32,983 nt of DNA from Treponema sp. (GCA_024687165.1 JAILEY010000022.1:1-32983), one strand, 5' to 3'; counted from the first letter of the stretch, positions 22,573-31,627 are shown. Numbers and translations are program-made. The notes: generated from the letters alone by a model not told the origin.

Positions 22573-23895
22573 ATGGAAAGACTACTAATATGTACATTCT
22601 TTGGATTTGTTGATGCATGTCTTTGTATAGATTTCTTTTTATGTTTTTTCAGAAAAAGAACTGATAAAATATCAATCAGATTATTACTGATAGGAATTTA
22701 TGTAATTTTATATGCTTTAAATTATTCAATTTCGCATAGCTTGATTGGAAGATCAATCTGGTTGTTTTATGAAATAATGACCTTCCAGGTTATATTCGGT
22801 TTGTTGATTTGTTGTATAGGTTTTAAAGGTAAAATTCTTGAACATATAATTATGTTCACAATTTTCTATATTTGTGAAGTTGTTGCAGATACATTTTATA
22901 TAACGCTTCTTTTTGTACACAACATGAATAATCATGAGATGATTTTGTTTCAGGAATTTGTTATTATGGCAATTCAGAAATTTTTTACTTTTCTGATTTC
23001 AAAATCCTATCAGAAAATATTCAGCAAAAGAAACAGAAAAATTGAAGGAAAGATTTTTTTCAGTATTATCTTTTTACCGATAATCACGATTTCTGTATGC
23101 GTGTATCTTTATCACATGGAAATACCAGACAGAATAGACAGACTTGTTCTTGGAGTTGCAATTCCGCTTTTAATCTGTTGCAACGTGATAGTATTTTTTG
23201 TTGTTGAAAAAGTTTCCCGCCTTCAATATGAGCATTATGAACTTGATATCCTAAAGCAGAAAATTGAAATGGAAAGGGCCTATTATGATCGCCTGGATGA
23301 AATTGAACAAAAGCAGACTTCAGTTAGACATGATATTAAACATTATATTTCTGTAATGAAAACTTTGGCTGGGGAAGATCGAATTTCAGAAATGAAAGAT
23401 CTTTTAAATCAGTTTGAAGAAGGAATGAATAAAATTACAGCAGTAAAATATTCCAGTAACAGAATTCTAAATGCACTTTTGTCAGAAAAAAAAGTTGTTG
23501 CCCTTAAGAAAAATGTTGAAATTGAATACATGATTGAACCGAATGTAAACATGAATTTTATGTCAGATCTTGATGTAATTTCGTTGTTTGGAAATTTGAT
23601 TGATAATGCTGTTCGTGCAGAATCTGAGTGTACACTTGATAAAAAAATAATCAAAGTGAATCTTTTTGAATCTGAAGGAAAATTTAACGTACTGTATATT
23701 AGAAATCATTTTTTACATGTGCAGAAAAAAGGCCTTGCTTTTATTTCAACAAAGAAAGATGAAACAGAACAGCATGGAATCGGCTTGAAAAATGTTGAGC
23801 ATATAGTTCAAAAATATGGTGGCGTGTTTACTGCAGAATCTCAGGAAGAAAAAGAAAATATTTTTGAAGTAACTGTCTGTTTGCCAAAAGTATAA
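22573..23895 (+). CDS. AgrC-like sensor histidine kinase (GHKL type)
   Basis: A 440-residue membrane sensor kinase. The N-terminal 215 residues hold about six hydrophobic segments with no large periplasmic domain, as in AgrC/ComD peptide receptors. A coiled linker (about 215-248) leads to the phospho-acceptor motif VRHDIKHYISVMK with His253. The GHKL ATPase domain shows LFGNLIDNAVRAE (about 334-346) and HGIGLKNVEHIVQKYGG (about 402-418). A LytTR response regulator, peptide precursor or AgrB-like protease would be expected nearby, but none is in this window, so it is an orphan locally. It starts 20 bp after DUF763 with AGGGGT as ribosome-binding site and may be cotranscribed with it. Confidence 0.88.
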   Translation: MERLLICTFFGFVDACLCIDFFLCFFRKRTDKISIRLLLIGIYVILYALNYSISHSLIGRSIWLFYEIMTFQVIFGLLICCIGFKGKILEHIIMFTIFYICEVVADTFYITLLFVHNMNNHEMILFQEFVIMAIQKFFTFLISKSYQKIFSKRNRKIEGKIFFSIIFLPIITISVCVYLYHMEIPDRIDRLVLGVAIPLLICCNVIVFFVVEKVSRLQYEHYELDILKQKIEMERAYYDRLDEIEQKQTSVRHDIKHYISVMKTLAGEDRISEMKDLLNQFEEGMNKITAVKYSSNRILNALLSEKKVVALKKNVEIEYMIEPNVNMNFMSDLDVISLFGNLIDNAVRAESECTLDKKIIKVNLFESEGKFNVLYIRNHFLHVQKKGLAFISTKKDETEQHGIGLKNVEHIVQKYGGVFTAESQEEKENIFEVTVCLPKV

Positions 23896-23922
23896 AAAAA
23901 AGACTGCCTGTGTTAAAGGCAG
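23894..23922 (-). terminator. Intrinsic terminator of the symporter gene
   Basis: On the minus strand CTGCCT (plus 23,917-23,922) pairs with AGGCAG (plus 23,904-23,909), followed by TC and a T-run. It also touches the convergent kinase stop. Confidence 0.75.
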
Positions 23923-23944
23923 CCTCAAATTCTGAAAGATTAAT

Positions 23945-25453
23945 TTAATCGTTCATGTTTTTATATTCTTCAAATTTTTCCTGAACACCAGGTTTAGTCT
24001 TTGTAAATAAACTTACGATTATTGCAATAACAAGAGTAACAACGAATCCCGGAAGAATTTCATAGATGTTAAAAATTCCGCCTGTTTTATTATGCCAGAA
24101 AACAACAGTGATAAATCCGAAGAAAAGACCTGCTGAAGCTCCATCTGCAGTACATCGTTTCCAGAACAAAGCAAGGAAAATGATTGCACCAAATGTTGCG
24201 CCAAAGCCTGCCCACGCATATGAAACTAAGTCAAAAATTGAATCATGGTTTGGAAGAAGACATAAACCGAATGCAACAAGAGCTACAACAAATACTGTAA
24301 TTCTGCTTACAAGAAGAACTGTTTTTTCATCTGCATTTTTATTGATTTTAGCTTTGAAAAGATCAAGGGAAACAGTTGAGGCAACGGCAAGAAGTTGACT
24401 GTCTGCAGTAGACATTGAAGCTGCAAGAATAGCACAAAGGAAAATTCCTGCGATGAAAGCCGGGAACATTTTGAGCATTGTTTCAGAGAATACAGTTTCT
24501 GCTGTTGATCCTGTTAAAATATTTGGAAGAAGATAAGTTGTTCCGAGTGAACCGATGATGAATGCACCGATGTAAGCAATAATCATCCAGATAATTCCAA
24601 CGCGGCGTGCAGTTTTAATTTCTGCATTTGAGCGGATTCCCATAAAGCGGATTATGATGTGTGGCATACCAAAATATCCGAGACACCATGAAAATGCTGA
24701 AATTGCATCAAGTACTTTAAAATGCTGATTTCTGTTGAAAGTAGCTTTAAGATCTTCACCAAAGGCGCCGGCAAGAGACATAGAGTTAAAATCTTTTGCT
24801 TTTGCAATTGCTTCAGATGGACCACCGAGTGAAATTACTGCAACTGTTCCTGCAACAACAAAAGCAATAAAAATCAGAGCACCCTGAACAAAGTCAGTAG
24901 TACAAACTGCGCGATATCCACCGAGAATTGTGTATGAAAGAATTACAATCAGCCCGATAATCATTCCAACAGTGTAATTCAATCCAAATACAGAACGGAA
25001 TAATTTTCCGCATGCAACGATTCCAGATGCAGTGTAGATTGTGAAGAAGAAAACAATGAGAATTACAGAAATAATGTTACATCTTTCACTTTTGAATCTG
25101 TTTTTAAAGAAACCAGGAATTGTAATCGAATCCCCGAATGTAATAGAACATTTGCGTAAAGGTTTTGCAATAAGAAGCCAGTTGAGGTAAGTACCAACAA
25201 TAAGACCAAGTGCTGTCCAGAAGGTTTCTTTGATTCCACCAAGATAGCAGAGTCCAGGAAGACCCATTAAAAGCCAAGCAGAAGAATCAGAAGCTTCTGC
25301 ACTTAAAGCTGTTACCCAAGGCCCGATTCCGCGTCCGCCAAGAAAGAAATCTTTGGCATTGTTTGTTTTTCTTGAACTTCTTACACCGATGTAAACCATG
25401 AAGCCAAGGTAGAGAATAAAGGCAATTATTTTTGCAATTGTCTGTGAATCCAT
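23945..25453 (-). CDS. putP: Sodium/solute symporter, PutP type
   Basis: A 502-residue member of the SSS family with about 13 membrane helices, most like the sodium/proline symporter PutP. Matching elements are DFFLGGRGIGPWVTALSAEASDSSAWLLMGLPG (about 35-67), the GGYRAVCTTDFVQG segment (about 178-191), WCLGYFGMPHIIIRFM and the AASMSTADSQLLAVAS segment near 346-361 that forms part of the sodium site. The C-terminus is hydrophilic and Lys/Glu-rich. AGGTGG gives a ribosome-binding site before the ATG at 25,453. Substrate specificity for proline is inferred from overall similarity. No proline-catabolism genes are adjacent. Confidence 0.9.
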   Translation of the reverse strand: MDSQTIAKIIAFILYLGFMVYIGVRSSRKTNNAKDFFLGGRGIGPWVTALSAEASDSSAWLLMGLPGLCYLGGIKETFWTALGLIVGTYLNWLLIAKPLRKCSITFGDSITIPGFFKNRFKSERCNIISVILIVFFFTIYTASGIVACGKLFRSVFGLNYTVGMIIGLIVILSYTILGGYRAVCTTDFVQGALIFIAFVVAGTVAVISLGGPSEAIAKAKDFNSMSLAGAFGEDLKATFNRNQHFKVLDAISAFSWCLGYFGMPHIIIRFMGIRSNAEIKTARRVGIIWMIIAYIGAFIIGSLGTTYLLPNILTGSTAETVFSETMLKMFPAFIAGIFLCAILAASMSTADSQLLAVASTVSLDLFKAKINKNADEKTVLLVSRITVFVVALVAFGLCLLPNHDSIFDLVSYAWAGFGATFGAIIFLALFWKRCTADGASAGLFFGFITVVFWHNKTGGIFNIYEILPGFVVTLVIAIIVSLFTKTKPGVQEKFEEYKNMND

Positions 25454-25544
25454 CTTTTACCACCTGATACTTAAATAAATTTAAAACAATTTTAATGGAA
25501 ATGAATAATAAATTCTATCAGAAGTGATTTTGACATTTTACAAA

Positions 25545-25600
25545 TAAAAAAGCCGTTTGTTTCTAGTGGGGGAGGAACTCGTGGGTGAAACAAACGGCTT
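25545..25600 (-). terminator. Terminator with 14-bp stem and long loop
   Basis: Minus strand: AAGCCGTTTGTTTC (plus 25,587-25,600) pairs perfectly with GAAACAAACGGCTT (plus 25,550-25,563), followed by TTTTTTATTTG. It ends the leftward beta-barrel gene. The 23-nt loop (plus 25,564-25,586) is unusually long and strongly strand-biased, with GGGGG and GTGGG on the plus strand. Confidence 0.85.
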
Positions 25601-25685
25601 ATAAAAAATTTTGAATGTTTTAACTTTTTTAACTGCTATTTTTAAATTTATTAAAATTATCTATGAAAAAATGGTAGAAACTGTT

Positions 25686-26396
25686 TTATCTTTTACCCCA
25701 TCCCCAGCTTACACCGACATAAAATTTGTAGATGAAGCCGTCATTAAGGTCAATACAAGTGCCGTCTGCAGAATTTCCGTCGATGTCTTTACTTGTATAA
25801 ACAAAAGCACCTGCCATCGGTTTAGAAACATTCACACCAGCATTAAAGCCGAAGTGTTTTGTAAGCCACAATTTTGCACCGACATCACAGTTGAAAGTAA
25901 AATCAACTATTCCATAAATTGAATCTACTCCCATAAATCTATCTGTTGTATAAAAAGTATCAATTCCCAGTGCTGGCTGAATATGCAGCGAAAGGAAACT
26001 GACAGGTTTAATTCTGATTGCAGGACCAACAATTAAGTTCATTCCCATTGTAAGTCTGTCAGATTTAGTCACCTGGCGATCGTCATATTTGTATGTAAGA
26101 CCAAAATCAAGTCCAGTTCCAATGCCAAGACCCACTGAAACAAGATGTGTATTCTGGCTTCCGAAGAAGATTGCAACATTCTGTTTGATTCCAAAAGGAG
26201 AATTACCTTTTACTTCTTCAATTGGACGAAAAGCAGATGTACCATCGGAGTCATTTACTTCGACCATAGCACCTTCTTCAAACTTGTAAGAACGAGAAGT
26301 TGTCTTGTAGTAGCTTAAATCAAATTCAACTTCTGTTGCCCAAATAGATGCTCTGAATGAAACGAGTACTATTAAAACTGCAAAAAATTTACCCAT
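25686..26396 (-). CDS. Probable outer-membrane beta-barrel protein
   Basis: A 236-residue exported protein. The N-terminus MGKFFAVLIVLVSFRASIWATE is a good signal peptide with cleavage likely after Ala20. The rest is made of alternating polar/hydrophobic stretches (for example VSVGLGIGTGLDFGLTYKYDDR, VGPAIRIKPVSFLSLHIQPALGID, FGFNAGVNVSKPMAGAFVYT) and ends in FYVGVSWGWGKR, as expected of a small beta-barrel. I cannot name a family. CAGGAGA precedes the ATG. It is divergent from malQ and is followed by its own terminator, so it is monocistronic. The 185-bp stretch between its start and malQ carries the malQ promoter and an inverted repeat. Confidence 0.75.
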   Translation of the reverse strand: MGKFFAVLIVLVSFRASIWATEVEFDLSYYKTTSRSYKFEEGAMVEVNDSDGTSAFRPIEEVKGNSPFGIKQNVAIFFGSQNTHLVSVGLGIGTGLDFGLTYKYDDRQVTKSDRLTMGMNLIVGPAIRIKPVSFLSLHIQPALGIDTFYTTDRFMGVDSIYGIVDFTFNCDVGAKLWLTKHFGFNAGVNVSKPMAGAFVYTSKDIDGNSADGTCIDLNDGFIYKFYVGVSWGWGKR

Positions 26397-26469
26397 AGAT
26401 TTCTCCTGTATATTTTTCTGCGTTTGAATATATATATAAATGTTTGAGAAAATTTAATCTATGGAAAAA

Positions 26470-26498
26470 TTTGCATATAATTAGTAAAAAAATGCAAA
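26470..26498. promoter_or_regulatory. Inverted repeat upstream of malQ, candidate operator
   Basis: TTTGCAT (26,470-26,476) and ATGCAAA (26,492-26,498) are separated by 15 bp, so their centres are two helical turns apart. It lies 12 bp upstream of the malQ -35 element, a position suited to an activator or repressor of malQ or of the divergent gene. Confidence 0.35.
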
Positions 26499-26510
26499 AT
26501 AATATAAAAT

Positions 26511-26538
26511 TTGACAAATAAAACAAAGAAATTATACT
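26511..26538 (+). promoter_or_regulatory. malQ promoter
   Basis: TTGACA at 26,511-26,516, 16-bp spacer, TATACT at 26,533-26,538. The predicted leader is about 38 nt and ends with AAGGAG at a good distance from the ATG. Confidence 0.65.
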
Positions 26539-26582
26539 GATTTTACTGCTGATTTTATGCGGAGTTTACAAGGAGAAATAAA

Positions 26583-28064
26583 ATGCTGAACAAAAGAGCA
26601 AGTGGCGTATTGATGCATATTTCATCTTTACCTGGAAAAACTGGTATTGGTACTATGGGAAAAAATGCATATAGATTTATAGATTGCCTTAAAAAAGCAA
26701 ATCAGAAGTACTGGCAGATTCTTCCGATTTGTCCTACAAGCTATGGCGACAGTCCTTATCAGAGTTTTTCAACATTTGCAGGAAATCCGTATTTTATAGA
26801 TCTGGAAACTCTTGTGGATGAAGGTTTTATTTCAAAAGCTGATTATGAAAATGTTTCGTGGTGTGGTCATGAAAATTATGTTGATTATGGAACTCTTTAT
26901 GTTGAGCGTCATAAGGTTTTTGAAAAGTTGTATGCAAATTTTGTAAAAAAGATTCCATCTGATTATGAAGCATTTGTAAAGGAAAATGACTGGCTTGAAG
27001 ATTATTCGCTGTTCATGTCGATTAAAGATGCACATAACGGAGCCTCATTCAGTGAGTGGGAAGAAGAAATCCGCAAAAGAGATAAAACAGCATTAAAAAA
27101 ATGGCGCAAAAAATGTGCTGACAGAATGAATTATTATAAAATGCTGCAGTACTTTTTTTTTAAGCAGTGGTTTCAGTTAAAAGAATATGCAAACAAAAAT
27201 GAAATTGAAATTATTGGTGACATTCCGATTTATGTTGCTGCTGACAGTTCCGACGTTTGGGCAAATCCTGATCAGTTTATGCTTGATGAGAATTTTGTTC
27301 CTGTTGAAGTTGCTGGTTGTCCTCCAGATGCTTTCAGTGCAGATGGTCAGCTTTGGGGAAATCCAGTTTACAATTGGGAGCATCAGAAAAAAACAGGTTA
27401 TACCTGGTGGAAAAAAAGACTTGAAAAGAGCCTTAAAATTTATGATGTAATCAGAATCGATCATTTCCGCGGATTTGAAGCATTTTATTGTATTCCGTTT
27501 GGTGCAACAACAGCAAAAAAAGGTCAGTGGAGAAAAGGCCCTGGAATGGATCTTTTTAATTCATTGAAGAAAAAGTTTGGAGATATGCCTGTTATAGCAG
27601 AAGATTTGGGATTTCTCACAGAAGAAGTTCATGAGCTTTTGCGTGACAGCGGCTTCCCTGGAATGAAGGTTCTTCAGTTTGCATTCGGTAACAGGGATGA
27701 AAGTGATTACATTCCGTACAGATATATAAAAAACTGCATTGTTTATACCGGAACACATGATAATGACACGATTCTTGGCTGGACAAAAAATGCAACAGAA
27801 AAAGAAGTTGAATCAGCAAAAGAATATTTGCGTGTAACAAAAGATGAAGACGTTGTAAAAGAAATGATGATTGCAGGTCTTTCAAGTGTTGCAAATACCT
27901 GTGTTTTAACTATGCAGGATCTACTTGGACTTGGAAGTGAGGCCAGAATAAACACACCATCAACAGTTGGAGATAACTGGAAATGGCGAGCCGGAGAAAG
28001 CATGTTCAACGAAGAGATTTACAAGTGGCTCGGTTTTTATACAAAACTTTACGGTCGATGTTAA
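26583..28064 (+). CDS. malQ: 4-alpha-glucanotransferase (amylomaltase)
   Basis: GH77 enzyme, 493 residues, that moves alpha-1,4-glucan segments between maltodextrins and releases glucose; cytoplasmic, in maltodextrin or glycogen use. Family motifs: start RASGVLMHISSLPGKTGIGTMG, then YWQILPICPTSYGDSPYQSFSTFAGNPYFIDLE. Catalytic residues are visible as Asp293 in RIDHFRGFEAFY (nucleophile), Glu340 in AEDLGFLTEEV (acid/base) and Asp393 in THDNDTILGW. The C-terminal WKWRAGES motif is also present. It has its own promoter and a clear ribosome-binding site, with no other maltodextrin genes in the window. It converges with the HD-GYP gene; the short gap between them holds only a weak hairpin. Confidence 0.97.
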   Translation: MLNKRASGVLMHISSLPGKTGIGTMGKNAYRFIDCLKKANQKYWQILPICPTSYGDSPYQSFSTFAGNPYFIDLETLVDEGFISKADYENVSWCGHENYVDYGTLYVERHKVFEKLYANFVKKIPSDYEAFVKENDWLEDYSLFMSIKDAHNGASFSEWEEEIRKRDKTALKKWRKKCADRMNYYKMLQYFFFKQWFQLKEYANKNEIEIIGDIPIYVAADSSDVWANPDQFMLDENFVPVEVAGCPPDAFSADGQLWGNPVYNWEHQKKTGYTWWKKRLEKSLKIYDVIRIDHFRGFEAFYCIPFGATTAKKGQWRKGPGMDLFNSLKKKFGDMPVIAEDLGFLTEEVHELLRDSGFPGMKVLQFAFGNRDESDYIPYRYIKNCIVYTGTHDNDTILGWTKNATEKEVESAKEYLRVTKDEDVVKEMMIAGLSSVANTCVLTMQDLLGLGSEARINTPSTVGDNWKWRAGESMFNEEIYKWLGFYTKLYGRC

Positions 28065-28115
28065 AAGACATATAAAATGGATGTTTAGTTTTAAGAAAAT
28101 GCCTCCATTGTTTTA

Positions 28116-29453
28116 TTAGTTATTTTTGAAAATGATAATGCCTTTATCGATGAGTGAAAGGAATGCATCTACAATTTGCGGATCAAACTGTGTGCCTCTT
28201 GCTTTTTTCAATTCTTCAATAATCTGATCTTTTTTGAGGGCGTTTCTGTAATATCTGTTGCTGTTCATTGTATCAAAAGAATCAGCAAGACATACAATTC
28301 TGGCAAATTCTGGAATATCTTTTCCCTTAAGCCCGTAAGGATATCCTCTGCCGTCCCAGCGTTCGTGGTGGAATCTTGCGACTTCGCCGGCTTCTGGAAT
28401 AGAACTTAAGGTATTCAGCAAAGTAAAACCTTTAGTAGTATGTGTTTTAATTATGCCGAATTCTTCATCTGTAAGTCGCTCCGGTTTTTTCAAAATTTCG
28501 TCAGGAATAGCAATTTTTCCACAGTCATGAAGAAGTCCGCAGTAATAAACAGTCCTTGCAACAGTTTCTGATTTTCCAAGAACTTCTGCAATCATTTTTG
28601 AATAAAGTCCTACACGTTCTGCATGTCCGCCTGTGTAAGCATCTTTTGCATCAATGAAGTTTGAAAGGATTTTCATAATCTGTTCAATTGTCTGCTGGTC
28701 GTGGAATCTGTCGCGTTCTTTTGATGCTTTTAAAGATCGGACTCTGATTATAAAGATAAAGAAAATAGCCCAGATTAAAAGCATTACAGAAAAAACATAG
28801 AAGGATGGTTCATAGAAAATAGCATCCTTGTATTCATAATTAAGCTTCCAGTTGTTGAATTCCAAAGGATCTGCGTTTTCTGGCGTATAGAAAATAAATC
28901 CGAATTCATCAGAAGGATTGAAGCCCTTTATGTGTGCACTTACGATTTTGTCAGAATAATAAATTACTTTGTCACCTTTTTTCAGCGGAATAAGAAGATT
29001 TTTCTGTCTTGAGAAAATATAATCAATCTTCATATCACGTGGATTAATGGATTTAAAGCTCATAAATTTCTGCTTTACAAAATGCCTTCCGTTGTGCTGA
29101 AGAATTTCTACAGATCCGTTCCAGCAATTATTCAGGTAACAGTCTTCTTCTATTTCTAGTTCAAGTGACCAGTTTAAAACGATTTTTGACGCATAGTTTT
29201 CAAGAATTCCTGAATATACAATTCCAACAAGTTCTCCGGAGCCAGGTTTAGTAGAATTTAAGGCAGGAATAGATGTTCTCCATATATCTGATGGATCTGT
29301 TCCTCTTTGTGCCACTTCAACTTTTAAAAGCTCAGAATGCTGTCCGGAAGATATAGAGGTTTTCTTTGAAATCACCAGAAACAAACCGGTTGCAGGGAAA
29401 ATGAGGATAATTAGAAAGAGTATTATTATACTTTTTTCAGAAAGTTTTCTCAT
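28116..29453 (-). CDS. Membrane HD-GYP domain protein (probable c-di-GMP phosphodiesterase)
   Basis: A 445-residue protein. A membrane helix at 7-29, an extracytoplasmic domain of about 185 residues (30-215) I do not recognise, a second helix at 217-237, then a cytoplasmic HD-GYP domain (about 255-440). The catalytic signature is intact: HAER, HD at 309-310 in GLLHDCGKIAIPDEIL, HTTKG, HH at 362-363 and GRGYP at 368-372, then LADSFDTM. The extracytoplasmic part has two nearby cysteines (Cys105, Cys110) and is beta-rich by eye. I chose the ATG at 29,453: AGGAGA is four bases upstream and the ATG overlaps the glucanase stop as ATGA, showing translational coupling. Role inferred: signal-controlled breakdown of cyclic di-GMP. 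Confidence 0.9.
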   Translation of the reverse strand: MRKLSEKSIIILFLIILIFPATGLFLVISKKTSISSGQHSELLKVEVAQRGTDPSDIWRTSIPALNSTKPGSGELVGIVYSGILENYASKIVLNWSLELEIEEDCYLNNCWNGSVEILQHNGRHFVKQKFMSFKSINPRDMKIDYIFSRQKNLLIPLKKGDKVIYYSDKIVSAHIKGFNPSDEFGFIFYTPENADPLEFNNWKLNYEYKDAIFYEPSFYVFSVMLLIWAIFFIFIIRVRSLKASKERDRFHDQQTIEQIMKILSNFIDAKDAYTGGHAERVGLYSKMIAEVLGKSETVARTVYYCGLLHDCGKIAIPDEILKKPERLTDEEFGIIKTHTTKGFTLLNTLSSIPEAGEVARFHHERWDGRGYPYGLKGKDIPEFARIVCLADSFDTMNSNRYYRNALKKDQIIEELKKARGTQFDPQIVDAFLSLIDKGIIIFKNN

Positions 29454-31627
29454 TTTTCTCCTATACATCCTGTAATAAGATAAACAAGCGGTGAATTCCA
29501 GTAAATAGTAATTTCATTGCATGAGTAACACTGAATACTGTCAGTATAGCATGCAGCATTTGCAGCATCGATGAGATTTGCACGTGCAAAAGGATCATCA
29601 AGTCTTGAGTTTGGACCACCAACGAGCATACCTGGCATAACCTTTTTCAAAACCTGTGAAGGTCTGTGGTGAGGCATCATTGGTGAAAGAGATCCAAAGC
29701 CTGTTACGAAGCAGTATGAAGTTGTGTTTGTTCCAAGAAGATAATTAAGCTGTTTTTTAGCTGCTTCAATGTACTTTTTGTCAGGAGAGAAACTGTTTGC
29801 AAAAAGGAACATCATTCCGTTGTTTGCTACAGTCATATTGCTTCCCCAGCAGAAATCATTTTTATCAATTGAAACTGAATATGCATCTTTTTCAATATTA
29901 TCAAATTCCCGCTTAACTTTTTTATCAAAAGCAGCTTTAACTGTTTTATAGAAATCATCTTTTGGAGCGTTACTTGTAAGCAGTGCGTAGAATCCGTAGA
30001 GACCAACTTCTCTCCATCCAAGTTCAGGCTTCACTTTTTCAAGTTCAAGTTTTTTGAGAGCGTTGAGATATTTTTCATCTTTGAAAGATTTGTACATTTC
30101 TGCAAGAGCCCAGAATTTTTCATCAATATCCTGATTATCATCGTAGGCACCGGTTGTAATTCCATATGGATTTGTAAATCCTTTTTTCAGATTTGGATTT
30201 GCTTCAAGATAATTCCATGCTTTTTCTGCAAGCTCCTTGTATTTTGAACTGTGCATTACTCTGTAAGCCATTGCCATTGTTGCTGCAAAATCAGCGGTTG
30301 CAGTTGTGGAAATTGGTGAAAGATAAAGCTGTTCTTTTTCATCCTGAGGCATCACAACACCGGGGAAATCTGCGCATGTAACTTTGTGATAAACACCGCC
30401 TGTTTTTTTATCCTGCATCTTTTCCATCCAGTCGAGCTCATAAACAATTTCTTCAAGGATGTTTGTGTTTACTGCAAAAAGCTTTGGATAATTTTCATAT
30501 GTGAGCATAAGGTCTGCTACAGCTTTTGCACCTGGAACAACATAGCGGCCGTAATCACCTGCATCATGCCATCCTCCGCTTACATCGATTGCTGTAGTTT
30601 TATCCGGCCATACAAGAGCTTTTCCTGTGTGACATGCAGGATGACTGAAGATTTTATCATCGATTGTTGTATTTCCGCAGCGCTGAAGATTAAACATTTT
30701 TATTGTTGACTGAAGAAGGTCTGTGTAAATGTCATTTCCGATTTTGAAAGCAAAAGATTCACCGTTGTTTTCTGTAGTGATTTTGTAAGTTCCTGGAACC
30801 TTTAATGCAGAAAAATCAGCAAGTGCAGTCTGTTCCTGTGAAGATGCATTCTTTTTTGATTTTGAAAGCTTTCCTGTAAACACTTGAGAATTTGTTTCAA
30901 CATTAATAACGCTGAATTTTCCTGATACTGCTTTTTTAGATCTTACAACAGCGATTTTAGTGTCGTTTGGAAGATATCCGATCTGGTTAACATTAACATC
31001 AGAAGTTTCTGTCGAAACAATTACGTCAGTAACTTTTGAGCTGTCAATAAGTTCGAGTCTTACGTTGTCAAAGAAAACTGAGTGACCCGGCATTTTTTCA
31101 TTTGAACCTTTCGGGCGTCCAAGATTGTATACAAGTCTAGGAGTATAATCGCTTTCTTCCGGCATAGAGAAAGTACATTCAATTCTTTTTGTTTCTGGAC
31201 CGATTGATTCAATTGCTGTTGCATAAGCATGGTAATCTCCACCGTTGAGCTGAAGACGCCATTCAAAAGTTCTTTCAATTGTTGAGCGGACATCAAAAGA
31301 GTATTTGTAAACGCCGCCTTTATAAATAGCAAAACCATCGTAGAAAGGCTGAATACCGTATTCGTAGTATCCTGCATCTTTTACTCTGATTTCCATTTCT
31401 CCGTTTTCAAAAATCTGGTCAGCAATTCCTGTTTTAAGCCACATCATCCAGAATTTTTTACCGCGTTCGAAATTTCCGTTTTTAATTTCGTTACCCGGCT
31501 CTGTTTCAACAATTTCAATTTCTTCTTCAACAGCTGAAGCTTTTTCTTTTTTTGATTTACAGCCGCTGAATTCGCAAGAAAGTGAAAAAATCATTGCTGC
31601 ACACATCGAAATTCTTAAAATTTTCAT
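29450..31627 (-). CDS. GH9 family endoglucanase lipoprotein
   Basis: A 725-residue secreted glucanase. The signal MKILRISMCAAMIFSLSC...SGC suggests lipidation at Cys18 or Cys23. A CBM4/9-like carbohydrate-binding domain spans about 46-195 (NEIKNGNFERGKKFW to SVFFDNVRLEL), a CelD-type Ig-like domain about 208-296 (VNVNQIGYLPND), and the GH9 catalytic barrel 300-720. Catalytic features are Asp355 and Asp358 in GGWHDAGDYG, His653-His654 in HHRPS, and Asp696 and Glu705 (YSCNEITIYWN), Glu705 being the expected acid. It should cleave beta-1,4-glucans (cellulose, mixed-linkage glucan) at the cell surface or in the periplasm. AGGAGA precedes the ATG. It heads an operon with the HD-GYP gene. Confidence 0.93.
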   Translation of the reverse strand: MKILRISMCAAMIFSLSCEFSGCKSKKEKASAVEEEIEIVETEPGNEIKNGNFERGKKFWMMWLKTGIADQIFENGEMEIRVKDAGYYEYGIQPFYDGFAIYKGGVYKYSFDVRSTIERTFEWRLQLNGGDYHAYATAIESIGPETKRIECTFSMPEESDYTPRLVYNLGRPKGSNEKMPGHSVFFDNVRLELIDSSKVTDVIVSTETSDVNVNQIGYLPNDTKIAVVRSKKAVSGKFSVINVETNSQVFTGKLSKSKKNASSQEQTALADFSALKVPGTYKITTENNGESFAFKIGNDIYTDLLQSTIKMFNLQRCGNTTIDDKIFSHPACHTGKALVWPDKTTAIDVSGGWHDAGDYGRYVVPGAKAVADLMLTYENYPKLFAVNTNILEEIVYELDWMEKMQDKKTGGVYHKVTCADFPGVVMPQDEKEQLYLSPISTTATADFAATMAMAYRVMHSSKYKELAEKAWNYLEANPNLKKGFTNPYGITTGAYDDNQDIDEKFWALAEMYKSFKDEKYLNALKKLELEKVKPELGWREVGLYGFYALLTSNAPKDDFYKTVKAAFDKKVKREFDNIEKDAYSVSIDKNDFCWGSNMTVANNGMMFLFANSFSPDKKYIEAAKKQLNYLLGTNTTSYCFVTGFGSLSPMMPHHRPSQVLKKVMPGMLVGGPNSRLDDPFARANLIDAANAACYTDSIQCYSCNEITIYWNSPLVYLITGCIGEK

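Noticed and set aside
28076..28109. AATGGA/TCCATT inverted repeat between malQ and the HD-GYP gene as a terminator
   Set aside because: The stem is only six pairs with a 22-nt loop and no solid T-run; termination there cannot be supported.
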